Notes: a model not told the origin generated them from the sequence alone. 64,000 bases of DNA from Sinomonas cellulolyticus (GCF_014656475.1 NZ_BNCM01000017.1:1-64000), one strand, 5' to 3'. Positions 16,101 to 24,301 are shown, counted from the stretch's first letter. Program-made: numbers and translations.

Positions 16101-16445
16101 GACACCGTCGAGACCCACCTCAACCGCACCGCCCACACCACCGGGACAGCCGGAACAGGAACTGACCCCGGCCAGGTGGTGGACGCGGCCCGGGCCCTCG
16201 GAATCGAGGCCGCAGAAGCCGCCCGCACCCGCACACCCCACCCCTTCACACAAGACGCCGATGGGGGGCCCGCCGCCACCGCCGCAGGAACCACCCTCCT
16301 TGTGGCCACCGCAGTCCTGCCCGCCGCACCACCCCCACCCCTACTCGCCCCCACCGGCACCGCACCAGCCCGAATCATCCTCAACCTCCCCACCACCCCC
16401 TACCCCAGCCCCCACATCACCGCCACCCCCATCCGAACCTGGTAA
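13188..16445 (+). CDS. giant TPR protein with 20 tandem 40-residue repeats
   Basis: About 1,085 aa. A short basic N-terminus (RLKDHSRSWPLAPLRRVEAI) is followed by 20 consecutive TPR-like units of exactly 40 residues. The unit carries the core NNLAGLHQDAGRWEEA and then EYEAALDLYTRLDLP. A helical C-terminal region of about 220 residues (from GRAHEGLAVLSAKLG) ends in a Pro-rich tail. The C-terminal helices resemble the linker that precedes CHAT protease domains in TPR-CHAT proteins, but no CHAT domain follows. Start choice is uncertain: ATG 13188 has GAAGG upstream, while GTG 13233 has the stronger GGGAGGGGA. It is the only plus-strand gene in the accessory block and is followed by an ISL3 remnant. 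Confidence 0.8.
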   Translation: MAGCWRCLDAGRGMGVRDRLKDHSRSWPLAPLRRVEAILNAIRRGARDSKALRRQLKAAQRNHLALQHQDAGRWEQARTEYQAALSIYTELGLAEDQARVRNNLAALHRAAGRWEEALAEFEASLDLYTRLDLPADQAKVRNNLAALHRDAGRWEEARTEFEEALGLYTRLDLPKDQALVRNNLAVLHRDAGRWEQARTEYQAALDIYTELGLAEEQAMVRNNLAGLHQDAGRWEEARTEYQAALDLYTGLDLPKGQAMMRNNLAGLHRAAGRWEEALAEYEEALDLYTRLDLPKDQAMVRNNLAGLHRAAGRWEEALAEYEAALAIYIELGLPEKEARVRNNLGALHSDAGRWEEARTEFEAALDLYTRLGLPEKQAWVRTNIAGLHQAAGRWEEALAEFEAALDLYTRLDLPEKQAKVRTNLAGLHQDAGRWEQASTEYQAALAIYIELALPADQAWVRNNLGALHQAAGRWEEALVEFEAALDLYTRLDLPADQAAVRANLAGLHQDAGRWEQALTEFQKGLDLYTRLGLPADQARVRNNLGALHQAAGRWEEALAEYEAALDLYTRLDLPEDQARVRDNLAGLHQDAGRWERARTEYQAALDLYTRLDLPERQALVRNNLAGLHSDAGRWEQARTEYQQALDLYTRLGLPKNQAMVRNNLGALHRDAGRWEEARTEFEAALDLYTRLDLLADQARVRNNLANLHRDAGRREQARTEFEGALDLYTRLNLTEGQAMVRNNLGALHQAAGRGEEAQAEYVEALDLYTRLGLPERQALVRNNIGNLHQDAGRCEQARTEYEEALDLYTRLDLPKRQAVVRNNLGALHRDAGRWEQARTEYQAALDLYTGLGLLVGVGRAHEGLAVLSAKLGNPVEAWEHHGLAREAFLSQGLSQEAASTDIACASALHATGLIPVADALAMAVPAALHLDAVRFQFTTAPERIAWSSKASDALALVFALAAETGNPALIADTVETHLNRTAHTTGTAGTGTDPGQVVDAARALGIEAAEAARTRTPHPFTQDADGGPAATAAGTTLLVATAVLPAAPPPPLLAPTGTAPARIILNLPTTPYPSPHITATPIRTW
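13371..15770 (+). repeat. 20 x 120-bp coding tandem repeat
   Basis: Each unit is exactly 120 bp (40 codons), without any length variation across 2.4 kb. High identity extends to silent positions, for example CTGGACCTCTACACCCGCCT in most units. Units fall into recurring subtypes (LYTRLDLP, IYTELGLA, IYIELGLP), suggesting expansion by unequal crossing-over. Confidence 0.9.
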
Positions 16446-16498
16446 CAGGACCACCAACCGCTTAGTGGCTTGTCACCGCCAGGGGACTGTCTGATACC

Positions 16499-17433
16499 GG
16501 CTCTGGCGCACTTTCGGTGGTGGCGGCTGACGGCGCTCAGCCGAGGAGGATCCGGCGGCGTAGGAGTCTGAAGCCAGCTCGTCCGTACATCTGGCGCTTG
16601 AGCATCTTGGTCCGGGTGTTCACGCCTTCGGTCCTGCCGTTGTGGTGTGGGGTGGTGAACGCGGCGCCGACAGTGTCGCGGTCCTGCTCGATGCCACGGG
16701 CGAAGGAGTGCACGTGGGGAAGGTCCGCCGCGCGGGCCGGTCTTGATCCACTCCTCGAGTGCGGCGACGTTGGCCTCGTCGGGCTTCAGGAGGGCGGCGA
16801 ACGCCTGGATCAGGCCCAAGGCCCCGGTGACCTCGGGGCAGGCCGCGGCGAGATGGTCGAGGCGTTCCTGCTGTCCTGGGGTGAGCCTGTCCGGCCGGGT
16901 CAGCAGCAGGCGCGCAGCGCGGCGGGGTGAAAGGTGCGGGCGCTCGTCGTCAGCGCGTCCCTGATTCAGGTACCGGGTCAGCAGGTTCGAACTGCCCTGG
17001 GTGCCCTGCCCGCGGATCTCGCGTAAGAGCTGCTGGACAGGCACGGCGGGCTCGGCCGCCCGGCGTTCGCGCAGGTGCTCCCTGTAGGGGTCCACGAGGG
17101 TGGGCCGGTACTTCGGGACGCGCCGGAGGCGTTCGGGCGCATCCGCGCGGGCATACCGCTTGACCGCGTTCAGGGACAGGTTGAGCCGGCGGGAACAGTC
17201 CATGAGGCCCACGCCCTTCTCCAGCAGCCCGTACACCTGGGCCCAGCGATCTACAGTGGTGCGGGCCTGTGGACCGTCCTGCAGCCCAGTCGCCGACGCC
17301 CAGCACGCCGAGTGTGCGGCGACCTCCTTGGCGACGGCCTCGGCGAGGCCGTGCCAGAGGTGCCACCGGTCTGCGACCTGGACGGTGCGGCGCTCGTAGC
17401 GCTCGAGCAGAGCACTACTTGACGTAATCGCGA
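16499..17433 (-). mobile_element. truncated ISL3-family insertion sequence
   Basis: A remnant of an ISL3-type element: a transposase fragment plus one likely terminal repeat beginning GGCTCTGGCGCACTTTC at 16499, 53 bp beyond the stop of the TPR gene. The distal end with the transposase N-terminus is missing. The break near 17433 abuts lsr2-side sequence, so the element is no longer mobile. Confidence 0.7.
16537..17433 (-). pseudogene. ISL3-family transposase, 5'-truncated and frameshifted
   Basis: Minus-strand translation from about 17433 gives the family signature VADRWHLWHGLAEAV, then TTVDRWAQVYGLLEKG, an HTH-like segment (RLNLSLNAVKRYA) and the EEWIKT region. At about 16735-16740 one extra base shifts the frame. 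The other frame continues with RAADLPHVHSFARGIEQD, then HHNGRTEGVNTRTKMLKRQM and a stop at 16537. No start codon or N-terminal zinc-binding region remains. ISL3 transposases are not known to need frameshifting, so this is decay. Confidence 0.85.
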
Positions 17434-17487
17434 TTCCCGGCGGCCGACAGGGGCCAGGGGAGTGGGCGGTGCCCCGCGGGGGTTTGG

Positions 17488-17802
17488 TCAGTGTGCGGCG
17501 GCCATGTACTGCTCGACGATGTCCTTCGGGATCCGGCCCCGGGCATTCACGGTGATGCCCCGGGCGGTGGCCCAGTCGCGGATGACCCGCTGCTGCGGCT
17601 GGAGCACGGTCCGGCGCGGCCGTGACACCCGGTCACCCCGGGCGGCAGCGACGAACTCGGCAACGCCCTGTCGCAGCCGGGCTGCGTTGTCCGCGCTCAG
17701 GTCGATCTCGTAGGCGCGTCCGTCGAGTGCGAAGCGCACCGTCTCCGCCGCGGGGGACCCGTCGAGGTCGTCGACGGTTTCGACGATCACAGTCTTTGCC
17801 AT
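17488..17802 (-). CDS. lsr2: Lsr2-family nucleoid-associated protein, 104 aa
   Basis: The N-terminal dimerisation domain (VETVDDLDGSPAAETVRFAL, then YEIDLSADNAARLR) and the C-terminal DNA-binding domain are both complete. The latter has RDWATARGITVNARGR with the RGR minor-groove hook and ends IPKDIVEQYMAAAH. Lsr2 is the actinobacterial H-NS analogue: it binds AT-rich or foreign DNA and silences it. Start ATG 17802 has no strong ribosome site. The gene sits between the ISL3 remnant and the catabolic island, and fragments of a second copy lie at 31.4-31.7 kb. It may be an additional copy to a housekeeping lsr2 elsewhere. Confidence 0.9.
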   Translation of the reverse strand: MAKTVIVETVDDLDGSPAAETVRFALDGRAYEIDLSADNAARLRQGVAEFVAAARGDRVSRPRRTVLQPQQRVIRDWATARGITVNARGRIPKDIVEQYMAAAH

Positions 17803-17951
17803 GCCTGCGAACCTACCAGCGGACCCGCTTCAGGGCGGCATCCATCTCTGCTGACCCGAATGCGCGCCCGGCAGACCGCCACGGCGGGGCGAGACAGTGA
17901 CGACCCGCGGGACGGCGCTGAATGGACGGCCCTATCACCGGCTACGGCGCC

Positions 17952-18116
17952 TCACCTCGGCGCAAACCGGCCTGAGTACAGCAGGGGAGGGCTCAGAAGA
18001 GCGTGGGCTGGCCGGCGTCCAATGAACCGGTCCGACAGGGCCGTCCACGGCTCGCCGAGGTCCGCCAGTGCCTCCTCGATGGACGTCTGGCCCTCGAGTT
18101 CCCCGGCGACGACCAT
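17952..18116 (-). CDS. small protein of the ELEGQTSIEEAL family, 54 aa (altered 3' end)
   Basis: The first 26 residues (MVVAGELEGQTSIEEAL, then ADLGEPWTA) match the 39-aa product at 31495-31614 almost exactly. The frame then continues differently and stops at 17952. The ending homologous to PPTLF (here QPTLF, stop 17993) lies in another frame, so this copy has probably suffered an indel. Function unknown. It lies 150 bp upstream of lsr2 on the same strand, as in the other copy. Confidence 0.5.
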   Translation of the reverse strand: MVVAGELEGQTSIEEALADLGEPWTALSDRFIGRRPAHALLSPPLLYSGRFAPR

Positions 18117-18306
18117 GCCCCTGACAGTAGGTGCGTTCGCAGTTCCCCAGGCATAGGCGCGCGGGATGGCCTACGCCTCGGCACACTGGTGCGCGAGCGC
18201 GGGGCGGCCTCGTGGTCCCGATTGCGATAGCGGGCTGTTGCGCGGCTGGCCAAGCACGGTAGGAGGCGATTCCCCAGGGTCCACCGAATCGCGCCAACCC
18301 GGCCAA

Positions 18307-19110
18307 TCAGTGTCCCGTGAACTTCGGTGCTCGTTTCTCGCGGAATGCGCGAATTCCCTCCTGCCCATCTGCCGTGCTGTACAGCCTGCTGAGGGCTTCC
18401 TGTTCGAGCGTCAGTGCGGCGCTGAGTTCACTGCTGCTTCCCTCGTTGAGGAGCCGCTTCGCCTCGCGAACGGCACGGGGCGCCTGCGCTGCCAGCAACT
18501 GTGCGAACTCCATCGCTGCGGGAACCAGTTCTTCGGCGGAATGGATGCTGCGCACGAGCCCGACGGACTGGGCTTCACCTGCCGTGACGGTCCGCCCGGT
18601 CATGATGATGTCCTTGGCCCAAGGCACGCTCACCTTCCTGGACAGCCGCTGGGTCCCCCCGCCGCCCGGCAGGAGGCCGAGCTTGATTTCCGGGAGGCCG
18701 AACTTCGCCTTCTCCGCGGCCAGGATGAAGTCGCAGCACAGGGCGACTTCGAATCCGCCGCCGAATGCGTAGCCGTTCACGGCGGCGATGACTGGCTGGG
18801 GCATGCGCTCCAGATCGTCGAAGACGCGCCGAGAGTTTCGCTGGTACTCCTCGAAGGATTCCGGGCTCGCTCCGAAGTATTCGTCGAGATCGGCCCCGGC
18901 AATGAATCCACGTCCGGTGCCGGTGAGGACGACGGCGCGAATCGCCGGATTCTGCCGGATCGCTGCCAGCTGTTGCCCGAGAGCGTTGACGAGTCTCGTC
19001 GACAGGGCGCCCAGCTTGTCTTCCCGGTCGATGCGGAGGACCGCGACGTGACCGGCCCGTTCGACGACGAGGTTCTCGTGGACCATTGAGGCGCTGCTAG
19101 CGGGTGGCAT
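18307..19110 (-). CDS. enoyl-CoA hydratase/isomerase family protein
   Basis: A crotonase-fold enzyme of 267 aa. The oxyanion-hole segments FIAGADLDEYFG and NGYAFGGGFEVALCCDFILA are present, along with the IKLGLLPGGGGTQRLSRKVS loop; the last carries the catalytic-loop glycines and a Glu (LPEIKLG) typical of hydratases. It should hydrate or isomerise a 2-enoyl-CoA in the cytoplasm. ATG 19110 overlaps the preceding CoA-transferase stop by 14 bp; ATG 19086 is an alternative. It is the last gene of the leftward operon. CaiD-like carnitine metabolism is one analogy, but the specific substrate is unknown. Confidence 0.9.
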   Translation of the reverse strand: MPPASSASMVHENLVVERAGHVAVLRIDREDKLGALSTRLVNALGQQLAAIRQNPAIRAVVLTGTGRGFIAGADLDEYFGASPESFEEYQRNSRRVFDDLERMPQPVIAAVNGYAFGGGFEVALCCDFILAAEKAKFGLPEIKLGLLPGGGGTQRLSRKVSVPWAKDIIMTGRTVTAGEAQSVGLVRSIHSAEELVPAAMEFAQLLAAQAPRAVREAKRLLNEGSSSELSAALTLEQEALSRLYSTADGQEGIRAFREKRAPKFTGH

Positions 19111-20272
19111 CGACTGACCCTATGAGCTCCTTAACGCGTTCCGGGGACAGGACCTCCGAGAGCACCTCCTCTGTGTGGGCTCCTGTCGCGGGGGGTCCAT
19201 AGCGAAGCTGCCATGGTGTCGCGCTCATCCGAATGGGGCATCCGATCAGTTCGATGGGATCGCCCGTCGGGCCGGCGGTCTCAACGAGAAGATCGGAGCC
19301 CTGGCGGCGGAGCTCGTCCACTGCTTCGGCCGTTGAACGGACGGCCGCGGCCCAGAGGCCTGCAGGGAGCAGCACGTCGAGCCAGGCCTGCGTCGTCCGC
19401 GTCGCAACGACGGCCTCGATGGCATGCTTCATCTCGTCTCGCTGCTGCCACGCGTCCATTCCAGCGAGCCCGGGAAGGCCGAAGACCGCGGCCACTCGGT
19501 CCGGGGAGGCCATCGCGATGGCCATCCAGCCGTCGGCCGTCTGATAGACCCCGAAGGGTGCCGAGAGCCAGGCCTGCCCGACGCCGGACGCCGATCGGGT
19601 CCAGGTCTTCTCCTGATTGATGAGGGTGGAGATCTCCTGGCACTGCATCGAGATCGCCGTGGAATAGAGATCCACCTCTATGCGCTGCCCGATGCCGTGT
19701 GTGTGCCGGGCCACGATGGCTGCAAGGATGGCGTTTGCAAGGGTGAGGGCCGTCGCATGGTCAACGATCGCCGTCCCGGCGGGGGTGGGAGGATCGCCCG
19801 CCCGTCCGGTCGCCGCCGCGAGTCCGGACATGGACTGGATCAGCAGATCCTGGCCGGGCCTGTCTTCCTTGGCAAAAGCCGAATCGCTTCCCCAGCCCGA
19901 GCCCGAGCAGTAGATGATATCGGCCTTCACCTGGCGGAAGTCCTCGTACCCCAGCCCGAGTCGTTGCATGACCCCCGGGCGGAAGTTCTCCACTACGACG
20001 TCGCAGGTCCTTGCCAATTCCAGGAGTGCCTCCCGCGCCGCGGGATCCTTGAGGTCAAGGGCAACGGAGCGCTTGTTCCTGTTCATGGCGAGGAAAGCAG
20101 CCGAGCTTCCGTCGACCAGTTCACCCATCATCTCCAGATGACGTTCCCATTCACCGTCACGGCGCTCAACCTTGATGACGTCGGCTCCGAGATCGCCGAG
20201 CAGCTGCGTGCCGAATGGACCGAGCATCATCTGGGTGAAGTCCAGGATGCGGATGGAGTCTAGAGCCTGCAC
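19097..20272 (-). CDS. class III (CaiB/BaiF/Frc) CoA-transferase
   Basis: 391 aa, the usual length. It begins with the family pattern IRILDFTQMMLGPFGTQLLGDLGADVIKVE (split here between residues 7 and 36). It also has NRNKRSVALDLKDPA, VVENFRPGVMQRLGLGYED and the catalytic-aspartate region DRPGQDLLIQSMSG. It moves CoA between carboxylic acids through an aspartyl-CoA intermediate. Its start lies 13 bp before the ligase stop and its end overlaps the hydratase gene, so the three are tightly coupled. Carnitine, phenyllactate or formyl/oxalyl-type substrates are possible; none can be chosen from sequence. Confidence 0.92.
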   Translation of the reverse strand: MQALDSIRILDFTQMMLGPFGTQLLGDLGADVIKVERRDGEWERHLEMMGELVDGSSAAFLAMNRNKRSVALDLKDPAAREALLELARTCDVVVENFRPGVMQRLGLGYEDFRQVKADIIYCSGSGWGSDSAFAKEDRPGQDLLIQSMSGLAAATGRAGDPPTPAGTAIVDHATALTLANAILAAIVARHTHGIGQRIEVDLYSTAISMQCQEISTLINQEKTWTRSASGVGQAWLSAPFGVYQTADGWMAIAMASPDRVAAVFGLPGLAGMDAWQQRDEMKHAIEAVVATRTTQAWLDVLLPAGLWAAAVRSTAEAVDELRRQGSDLLVETAGPTGDPIELIGCPIRMSATPWQLRYGPPATGAHTEEVLSEVLSPERVKELIGSVDATR

Positions 20273-21954
20273 GAGGCCTCCTTACCTTGCGTGTGTGGTT
20301 CTGATTGGTCCCCGCCACGTTCCGCGAGTGCATTCCTGAGGGCGGAGCGGTCGATTTTCCCTGTTGAATTCCGCGGCAGCCGGTCCACGAAGGTCACCGA
20401 TTTCGGCTTCTTGTAGTCGGCCAGGTGTGCGCGGCAGAATGCGGTGATGTCGAGGGCCTCGATCTGGGGCGCGGGCCCTGTACGTGGGGATCGTTCGACG
20501 AAGGCAGTCACGGCTTCCCCCCAGCGGGGGTGGGGCATGCCCAGTACCGCTGCTGCGGCGACGCCGGGAAGCTGTTCGATGACCTTCTCCACCTCGGATG
20601 GCTGGACGTTGAATCCGCCCGTGATGATGGTCTCCTTGGCCCGCCCGGCTATCGTCAGGAGTCCGTCGGCGCTGAGTGTTCCGAGGTCCCCGGTCGGGAA
20701 CCAGGACCCGGCGCTGATGGCGGGTTCCTGGGCATGGCCGAGGTATCCGGTCATGACGGTGTCGCCGCGCACGTAGATCTCCTGAGGTCCCTCTCGGGTG
20801 TCCCCGCGCGGGCCGATCCGGACTTCGACCTCGGCAAGCGGCCGGCCGGCAGATGACAGGACCCGGTTCGCATCCTCAGCGGTGGATGGGTCACCCAGCC
20901 GCTGCACTGCGCGGGAGTGTTCGGCTCCGGAGAGAGACGCGATCGGGGCCAGTGCTTCGGCGAGTCCGTAGAACTGGTGCAGGGCGCCGGGGAAGAGCTT
21001 CTCGGCCAGGGCCAAGGTGTCAACGCTGACGCCCGATCCCCCGTACGGGACCGCACGAGTCTGCGGCTGAGGCGCGGCCTCCGGTGCCAGTGCCAGGTCT
21101 CGGAGCATGACGGGAATGAGCGGGAGGACCGTCACGAAGTGCCGCTCCATCGCCTCGAATACGTCTGCCGGCCTGAACGTCGACATGGTGACGGTCGCCG
21201 CACCGCGAACCGTGCAGTCGAGGCCTATCGATCCACCGAAATGGCTCATGGGCGCGGCGGCCAGCACCACGTCGCCGGGCCCGATGGGCGGAAGGCATAC
21301 GCCGGCCAGCGTGGTCTGCGCGATCCATGCCCGGTTCGTGACGGGTATGGCCTTGGGCTGGCCAGTCGACCCGGACGAGTACATCAGCATGACCAGGTCC
21401 GAGGAGCCTGTGGTCGGGGACGACGTGCTGGTGCCGTGGCGGCGAAGGCCGCCGATGTCGAAGCGGTGGATCGGGCCGGCGGGAGGATTCGTACCCGATG
21501 GGTCGGGGCCAGCGGTGCGGGGGGCATCGCGTGTTTCGCCCACCGCTACGATGGTGGGCTGGATCCCGCCGCGCTGCTGAAGGGCTTCGGCAAGTCCGCT
21601 CGCGCGATCGGCATCGCAGACGACGATCCGGGCATCGCAGTCGGCGGCGATGCGGATGATCTCCTGCACGTGCAGCCGGGACGACAGGGCGACACGGACC
21701 ATGCCCTCACAGATCACCGCCAGCTCGAGCACCCGGAATTCGGGGCTGTTGGAGCACGCGATCAGGACGCGGTCCTGATCTTGGGCACCGAGGCCTCGCA
21801 GATAGCCGCCGGCGCGTGATGCGAGCTCTCTGAGCTCGCCGAAGCTGAGCCATCGCGATCCGTCCCACAGCGCCGGGTTGTCCCCGTTCCGCGCCATGGA
21901 GCGCTGGATGAGGGCGGCGACGGAAGGACCCTCCTCAGCTGGGCTGGAGCACAT
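20260..21954 (-). CDS. AMP-forming acyl-CoA synthetase
   Basis: 564 aa adenylate-forming enzyme. The P-loop motif MYSSGSTGQPKAIPVTN, the A5-like motif QFYGLAEA, the GDLG aspartate (SWFPTGDLG) and the A8/A10 region (GRAKETIITGGFNVQPSEVE; PRNSTGKIDRSALR with the catalytic lysine) are all visible. It activates a carboxylic acid to acyl-CoA via acyl-AMP. ATG 21954 overlaps the end of the upstream gene by 20 bp. It resembles CaiC/long-chain or aryl-CoA ligases equally well. As the only CoA-activating enzyme of the island it probably primes the substrate for the CoA-transferase and hydratase. Confidence 0.92.
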   Translation of the reverse strand: MCSSPAEEGPSVAALIQRSMARNGDNPALWDGSRWLSFGELRELASRAGGYLRGLGAQDQDRVLIACSNSPEFRVLELAVICEGMVRVALSSRLHVQEIIRIAADCDARIVVCDADRASGLAEALQQRGGIQPTIVAVGETRDAPRTAGPDPSGTNPPAGPIHRFDIGGLRRHGTSTSSPTTGSSDLVMLMYSSGSTGQPKAIPVTNRAWIAQTTLAGVCLPPIGPGDVVLAAAPMSHFGGSIGLDCTVRGAATVTMSTFRPADVFEAMERHFVTVLPLIPVMLRDLALAPEAAPQPQTRAVPYGGSGVSVDTLALAEKLFPGALHQFYGLAEALAPIASLSGAEHSRAVQRLGDPSTAEDANRVLSSAGRPLAEVEVRIGPRGDTREGPQEIYVRGDTVMTGYLGHAQEPAISAGSWFPTGDLGTLSADGLLTIAGRAKETIITGGFNVQPSEVEKVIEQLPGVAAAAVLGMPHPRWGEAVTAFVERSPRTGPAPQIEALDITAFCRAHLADYKKPKSVTFVDRLPRNSTGKIDRSALRNALAERGGDQSEPHTQGKEASCRL

Positions 21955-23155
21955 GGCGGTCCCACCCGTCCCTGAACGACTGGACGATGGATGCGGTCGG
22001 CGCGTGTGCCACGATTGCCGCGTGGAGCACGTGCGCGAAGGACTTCTGGAACGCGGGGAAGCCGGCAAACCTTGCCCGCAGGAACCCGCGGCCGACGGAC
22101 GGCAGCGTGTCGATGCCGAAGCCGCCCGCGTGGGCGTTGAAGGTCTCGTCCTGCCAGGCGCTCCGGCGTCCCGGCTGCCCTCCGGCCAGCGGGAAGCCGT
22201 TGACCTGGACGTCGCGGCTTGTGGCGTATGCGGCAAAGCAGGCGGCCTCGGCCCTGCTGGTGCTTCGGGAGGAGATGGCCAGGCCGACACCGCCGGTGAG
22301 GGTGCCGATAGGGTTCCCGTCCAGCGAGGGACTGGGCAGGAACCGTATCTGGCGTCTGCCGTCGGCGGGCCTGGAGTATGTGATGTAGCCGAACACATAG
22401 GGGCTGTAGGCATACCCCGGGCGCGTGTCCTCCTTGGCCGGATCGGACATCGCCTCGAGGACGTCGATGGGGCTCATCTCCAGCGATTCCGGTGCGCACA
22501 GCGACAGGAGCTCACGCAGTCGCTCGAGGGCCTCGGCCAGCACCTCCGGATCGATGCCGCCGGCTGACCACCACGAGGGGCGGCCGTCCGCGTGGCGGAC
22601 TGCGGTCAATGGACCTCCGCCATCACCTTGTGGCCCGGAAACGAGTTCGCAGAGGGAAAGGAGGGTCCCCCACATGTGGGTCGGATTCGCGGGCACAGCG
22701 ATGCGGCTGGTGCCGAGTCTTTGGGAGAGGTCCGCGAAATCCGCCCAGCACCGGGGCACTTCGGCGCTGGCTAGCTCGAGGGCGTCGTAGGCCGCCACGT
22801 GGGCCGCGGCGTCAAGCCCCAGCCCCCACTGCTGGCCCTGCCAGAGGTAGCTCTGATGGCTTGCTCCGACAGCGTCGTCGGCCCGGTCGGCCAGCTGATC
22901 GACGGAGAGCAGGGCGCTGATCGGGACGACGGCGCCGCTCGCGGCGCAGTCGCCGATGAAAGGGTGGTCGATGGCCATGAGGTCGTACTCCTGGGCCAGC
23001 TGCGCCACAGGAGTGTCCTCGAAGGAGGCAAGGGGACGCGCATCCCACTCCACGCGGATGTCGGGGTGCGACGCGTTGAATGCCTCCGATATGGCGCGCA
23101 GTGCGCCGACCCCCCGAGGGTGGTCCCATGCCATGCCCCGCACTGTCACTGCCAT
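21935..23155 (-). CDS. solute-binding-protein-like protein without signal peptide, 406 aa
   Basis: The fold pattern is that of ABC-importer family 1 substrate-binding proteins. It has an early lobe (AFNASHPDIRVEWDARPLAS, AQEYDLMAIDHPFIG), a hinge stretch (GGVGLAISSRSTSRAEAACF) and the C-terminal QSFRDGWDRHVL. However, it starts MAVTVRGMAWDHPRG at ATG 23155 (ribosome site CAAGGACAGGGAC) with no signal peptide, lipobox or membrane segment. No permease or ATPase genes are nearby. It therefore probably acts in the cytoplasm as a ligand-binding or sensor protein, or as a diverged enzyme. It is the first gene of the leftward operon, 57 bp from an operator copy. Confidence 0.75.
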   Translation of the reverse strand: MAVTVRGMAWDHPRGVGALRAISEAFNASHPDIRVEWDARPLASFEDTPVAQLAQEYDLMAIDHPFIGDCAASGAVVPISALLSVDQLADRADDAVGASHQSYLWQGQQWGLGLDAAAHVAAYDALELASAEVPRCWADFADLSQRLGTSRIAVPANPTHMWGTLLSLCELVSGPQGDGGGPLTAVRHADGRPSWWSAGGIDPEVLAEALERLRELLSLCAPESLEMSPIDVLEAMSDPAKEDTRPGYAYSPYVFGYITYSRPADGRRQIRFLPSPSLDGNPIGTLTGGVGLAISSRSTSRAEAACFAAYATSRDVQVNGFPLAGGQPGRRSAWQDETFNAHAGGFGIDTLPSVGRGFLRARFAGFPAFQKSFAHVLHAAIVAHAPTASIVQSFRDGWDRHVLQPS

Positions 23156-23211
23156 GTCCCTGTCCTTGCTCGAGGTCTCAAACTCGCGTCCCGTGTGACT
23201 CACGTCGCTAG

Positions 23212-23225
23212 GTAAAACGATTTAC
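23212..23225 (-). promoter_or_regulatory. LacI-type operator, copy 1
   Basis: Minus-strand GTAAATCGTTTTAC, a near-palindrome with central CG, typical of LacI-family operators. TTGCAT lies exactly 15 bp before TAAATC, so the site probably overlaps the -10 region of the leftward operon promoter. The identical 14 bases occur at 24427-24440. Confidence 0.8.
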
Positions 23226-23272
23226 TGATTGCTCTGAGAATGCAAGGCCGGGTTGTCGTCGTTACCCGATCG

Positions 23273-24301
23273 TTATCTTAGATGGGTGCTGCCCGGGCAA
23301 GGGCCAGTGGAGCCGCGGGCGATGACCTCCGCGGCCGGTGCGCTGAGCTTCTCGTGGACGGGCCTCTTTCCTTCCCGCTGGTCGAGCAGCAGCTGCACGG
23401 CGCGTTCTCCGAGTTGGCGCAGGGGCAGCGAGACGACCGTGAGCCCGGGGTTCAGGTACGCGGCCGTGGGGAAGTCGTGGATTCCGACGATGGAGACCTG
23501 GTCGGGGACCTGGAGGCCGGCAGCCTGGCACGCCTTCATGGCGCCGAGCGCGATGAGTGAGTTCGCGGCGACCACGGCTGTTGGCATCTCGGGTGTGGAG
23601 ATGATGGCCTCCATGGCTCGCATGCCGCCCTCCGAGGAGTGCCCTCCGTTGACGATCCACCGTGCCTGCGGCACGAGGCCGGCATCGATCATCGCGTCCC
23701 GCCAGCCGCCCAGGCGCCGTGCGGCGCGGTCCTCGTGTTCGTCGATGGTGAGATAGGCGACCTTCCTGTGACCGAGCTCCAGGAGGTGGTTCGTTGCCAG
23801 GAGGGCGGCCTGATGGTCGTCAACGGTGACACTGCCCACCTCGGGATTCGGGGATTCCGCGTTGACCATGACGACCGGCAGCGTCTTGGCGGTCTTGGCG
23901 ATGATGGAGTCGGCGCTGTTGTCGACCGTCTGGAGCAGGATCCCGTCGATGGCCTTGCTGGCGACGAGCCGGCGGAATACCTCCTCGTCGGTGGCCAGGA
24001 CGTCTGCATCCGTCAGGGTGAGGACGTAGCCCGCCTCGATGGCCGCCGTCTGGGCTCCTGCGACGATGTCGCTGTAGAGGGGATTGCTGACATCGTGGAC
24101 CGCCAGGCCGATCAGCCCGGTCGATGACATGCGCAGCGAACGGGCGGCGTGATTCGGCGAATAGTTCAGCATCTTGGCCGCCCCAAGGATCCGCTCCCTG
24201 GTCTCTTCCCTGATGCTGAGCGTCTTGTCGGCACTGAGCGCGCGCGAGACCGCTCCGACGGACACGCCGGCAAGTCTGGCTACATCGGTGATCGTGGCGA
24301 T
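23273..24301 (-). CDS. LacI-family transcriptional regulator, apparent ATC start
   Basis: 342 aa with the standard layout: N-terminal HTH (ATITDVARLAGVSVGAVSRA), hinge (NYSPNHAARSLRMSSTGLIG), then a periplasmic-binding-fold sensor ending around PLRQLGERAVQLLLDQREGK. The full HTH requires initiation at 24301, where the codon is ATC rather than ATG. GGAGG lies at the ideal six-base spacing. The first canonical start (GTG 24265) would delete half of the HTH. The gene sits between the two operons and between the two identical operators, so it very likely represses both until an inducer, probably a sugar acid, binds. The odd start is either genuine non-canonical initiation or a mutation. Confidence 0.88.
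   Translation of the reverse strand: MATITDVARLAGVSVGAVSRALSADKTLSIREETRERILGAAKMLNYSPNHAARSLRMSSTGLIGLAVHDVSNPLYSDIVAGAQTAAIEAGYVLTLTDADVLATDEEVFRRLVASKAIDGILLQTVDNSADSIIAKTAKTLPVVMVNAESPNPEVGSVTVDDHQAALLATNHLLELGHRKVAYLTIDEHEDRAARRLGGWRDAMIDAGLVPQARWIVNGGHSSEGGMRAMEAIISTPEMPTAVVAANSLIALGAMKACQAAGLQVPDQVSIVGIHDFPTAAYLNPGLTVVSLPLRQLGERAVQLLLDQREGKRPVHEKLSAPAAEVIARGSTGPCPGSTHLR

Noticed and set aside
16537-17433. Programmed frameshift in the ISL3 transposase
   Set aside because: The family is not known to need frameshifting, no slippery heptamer is evident and the N-terminus is already lost.
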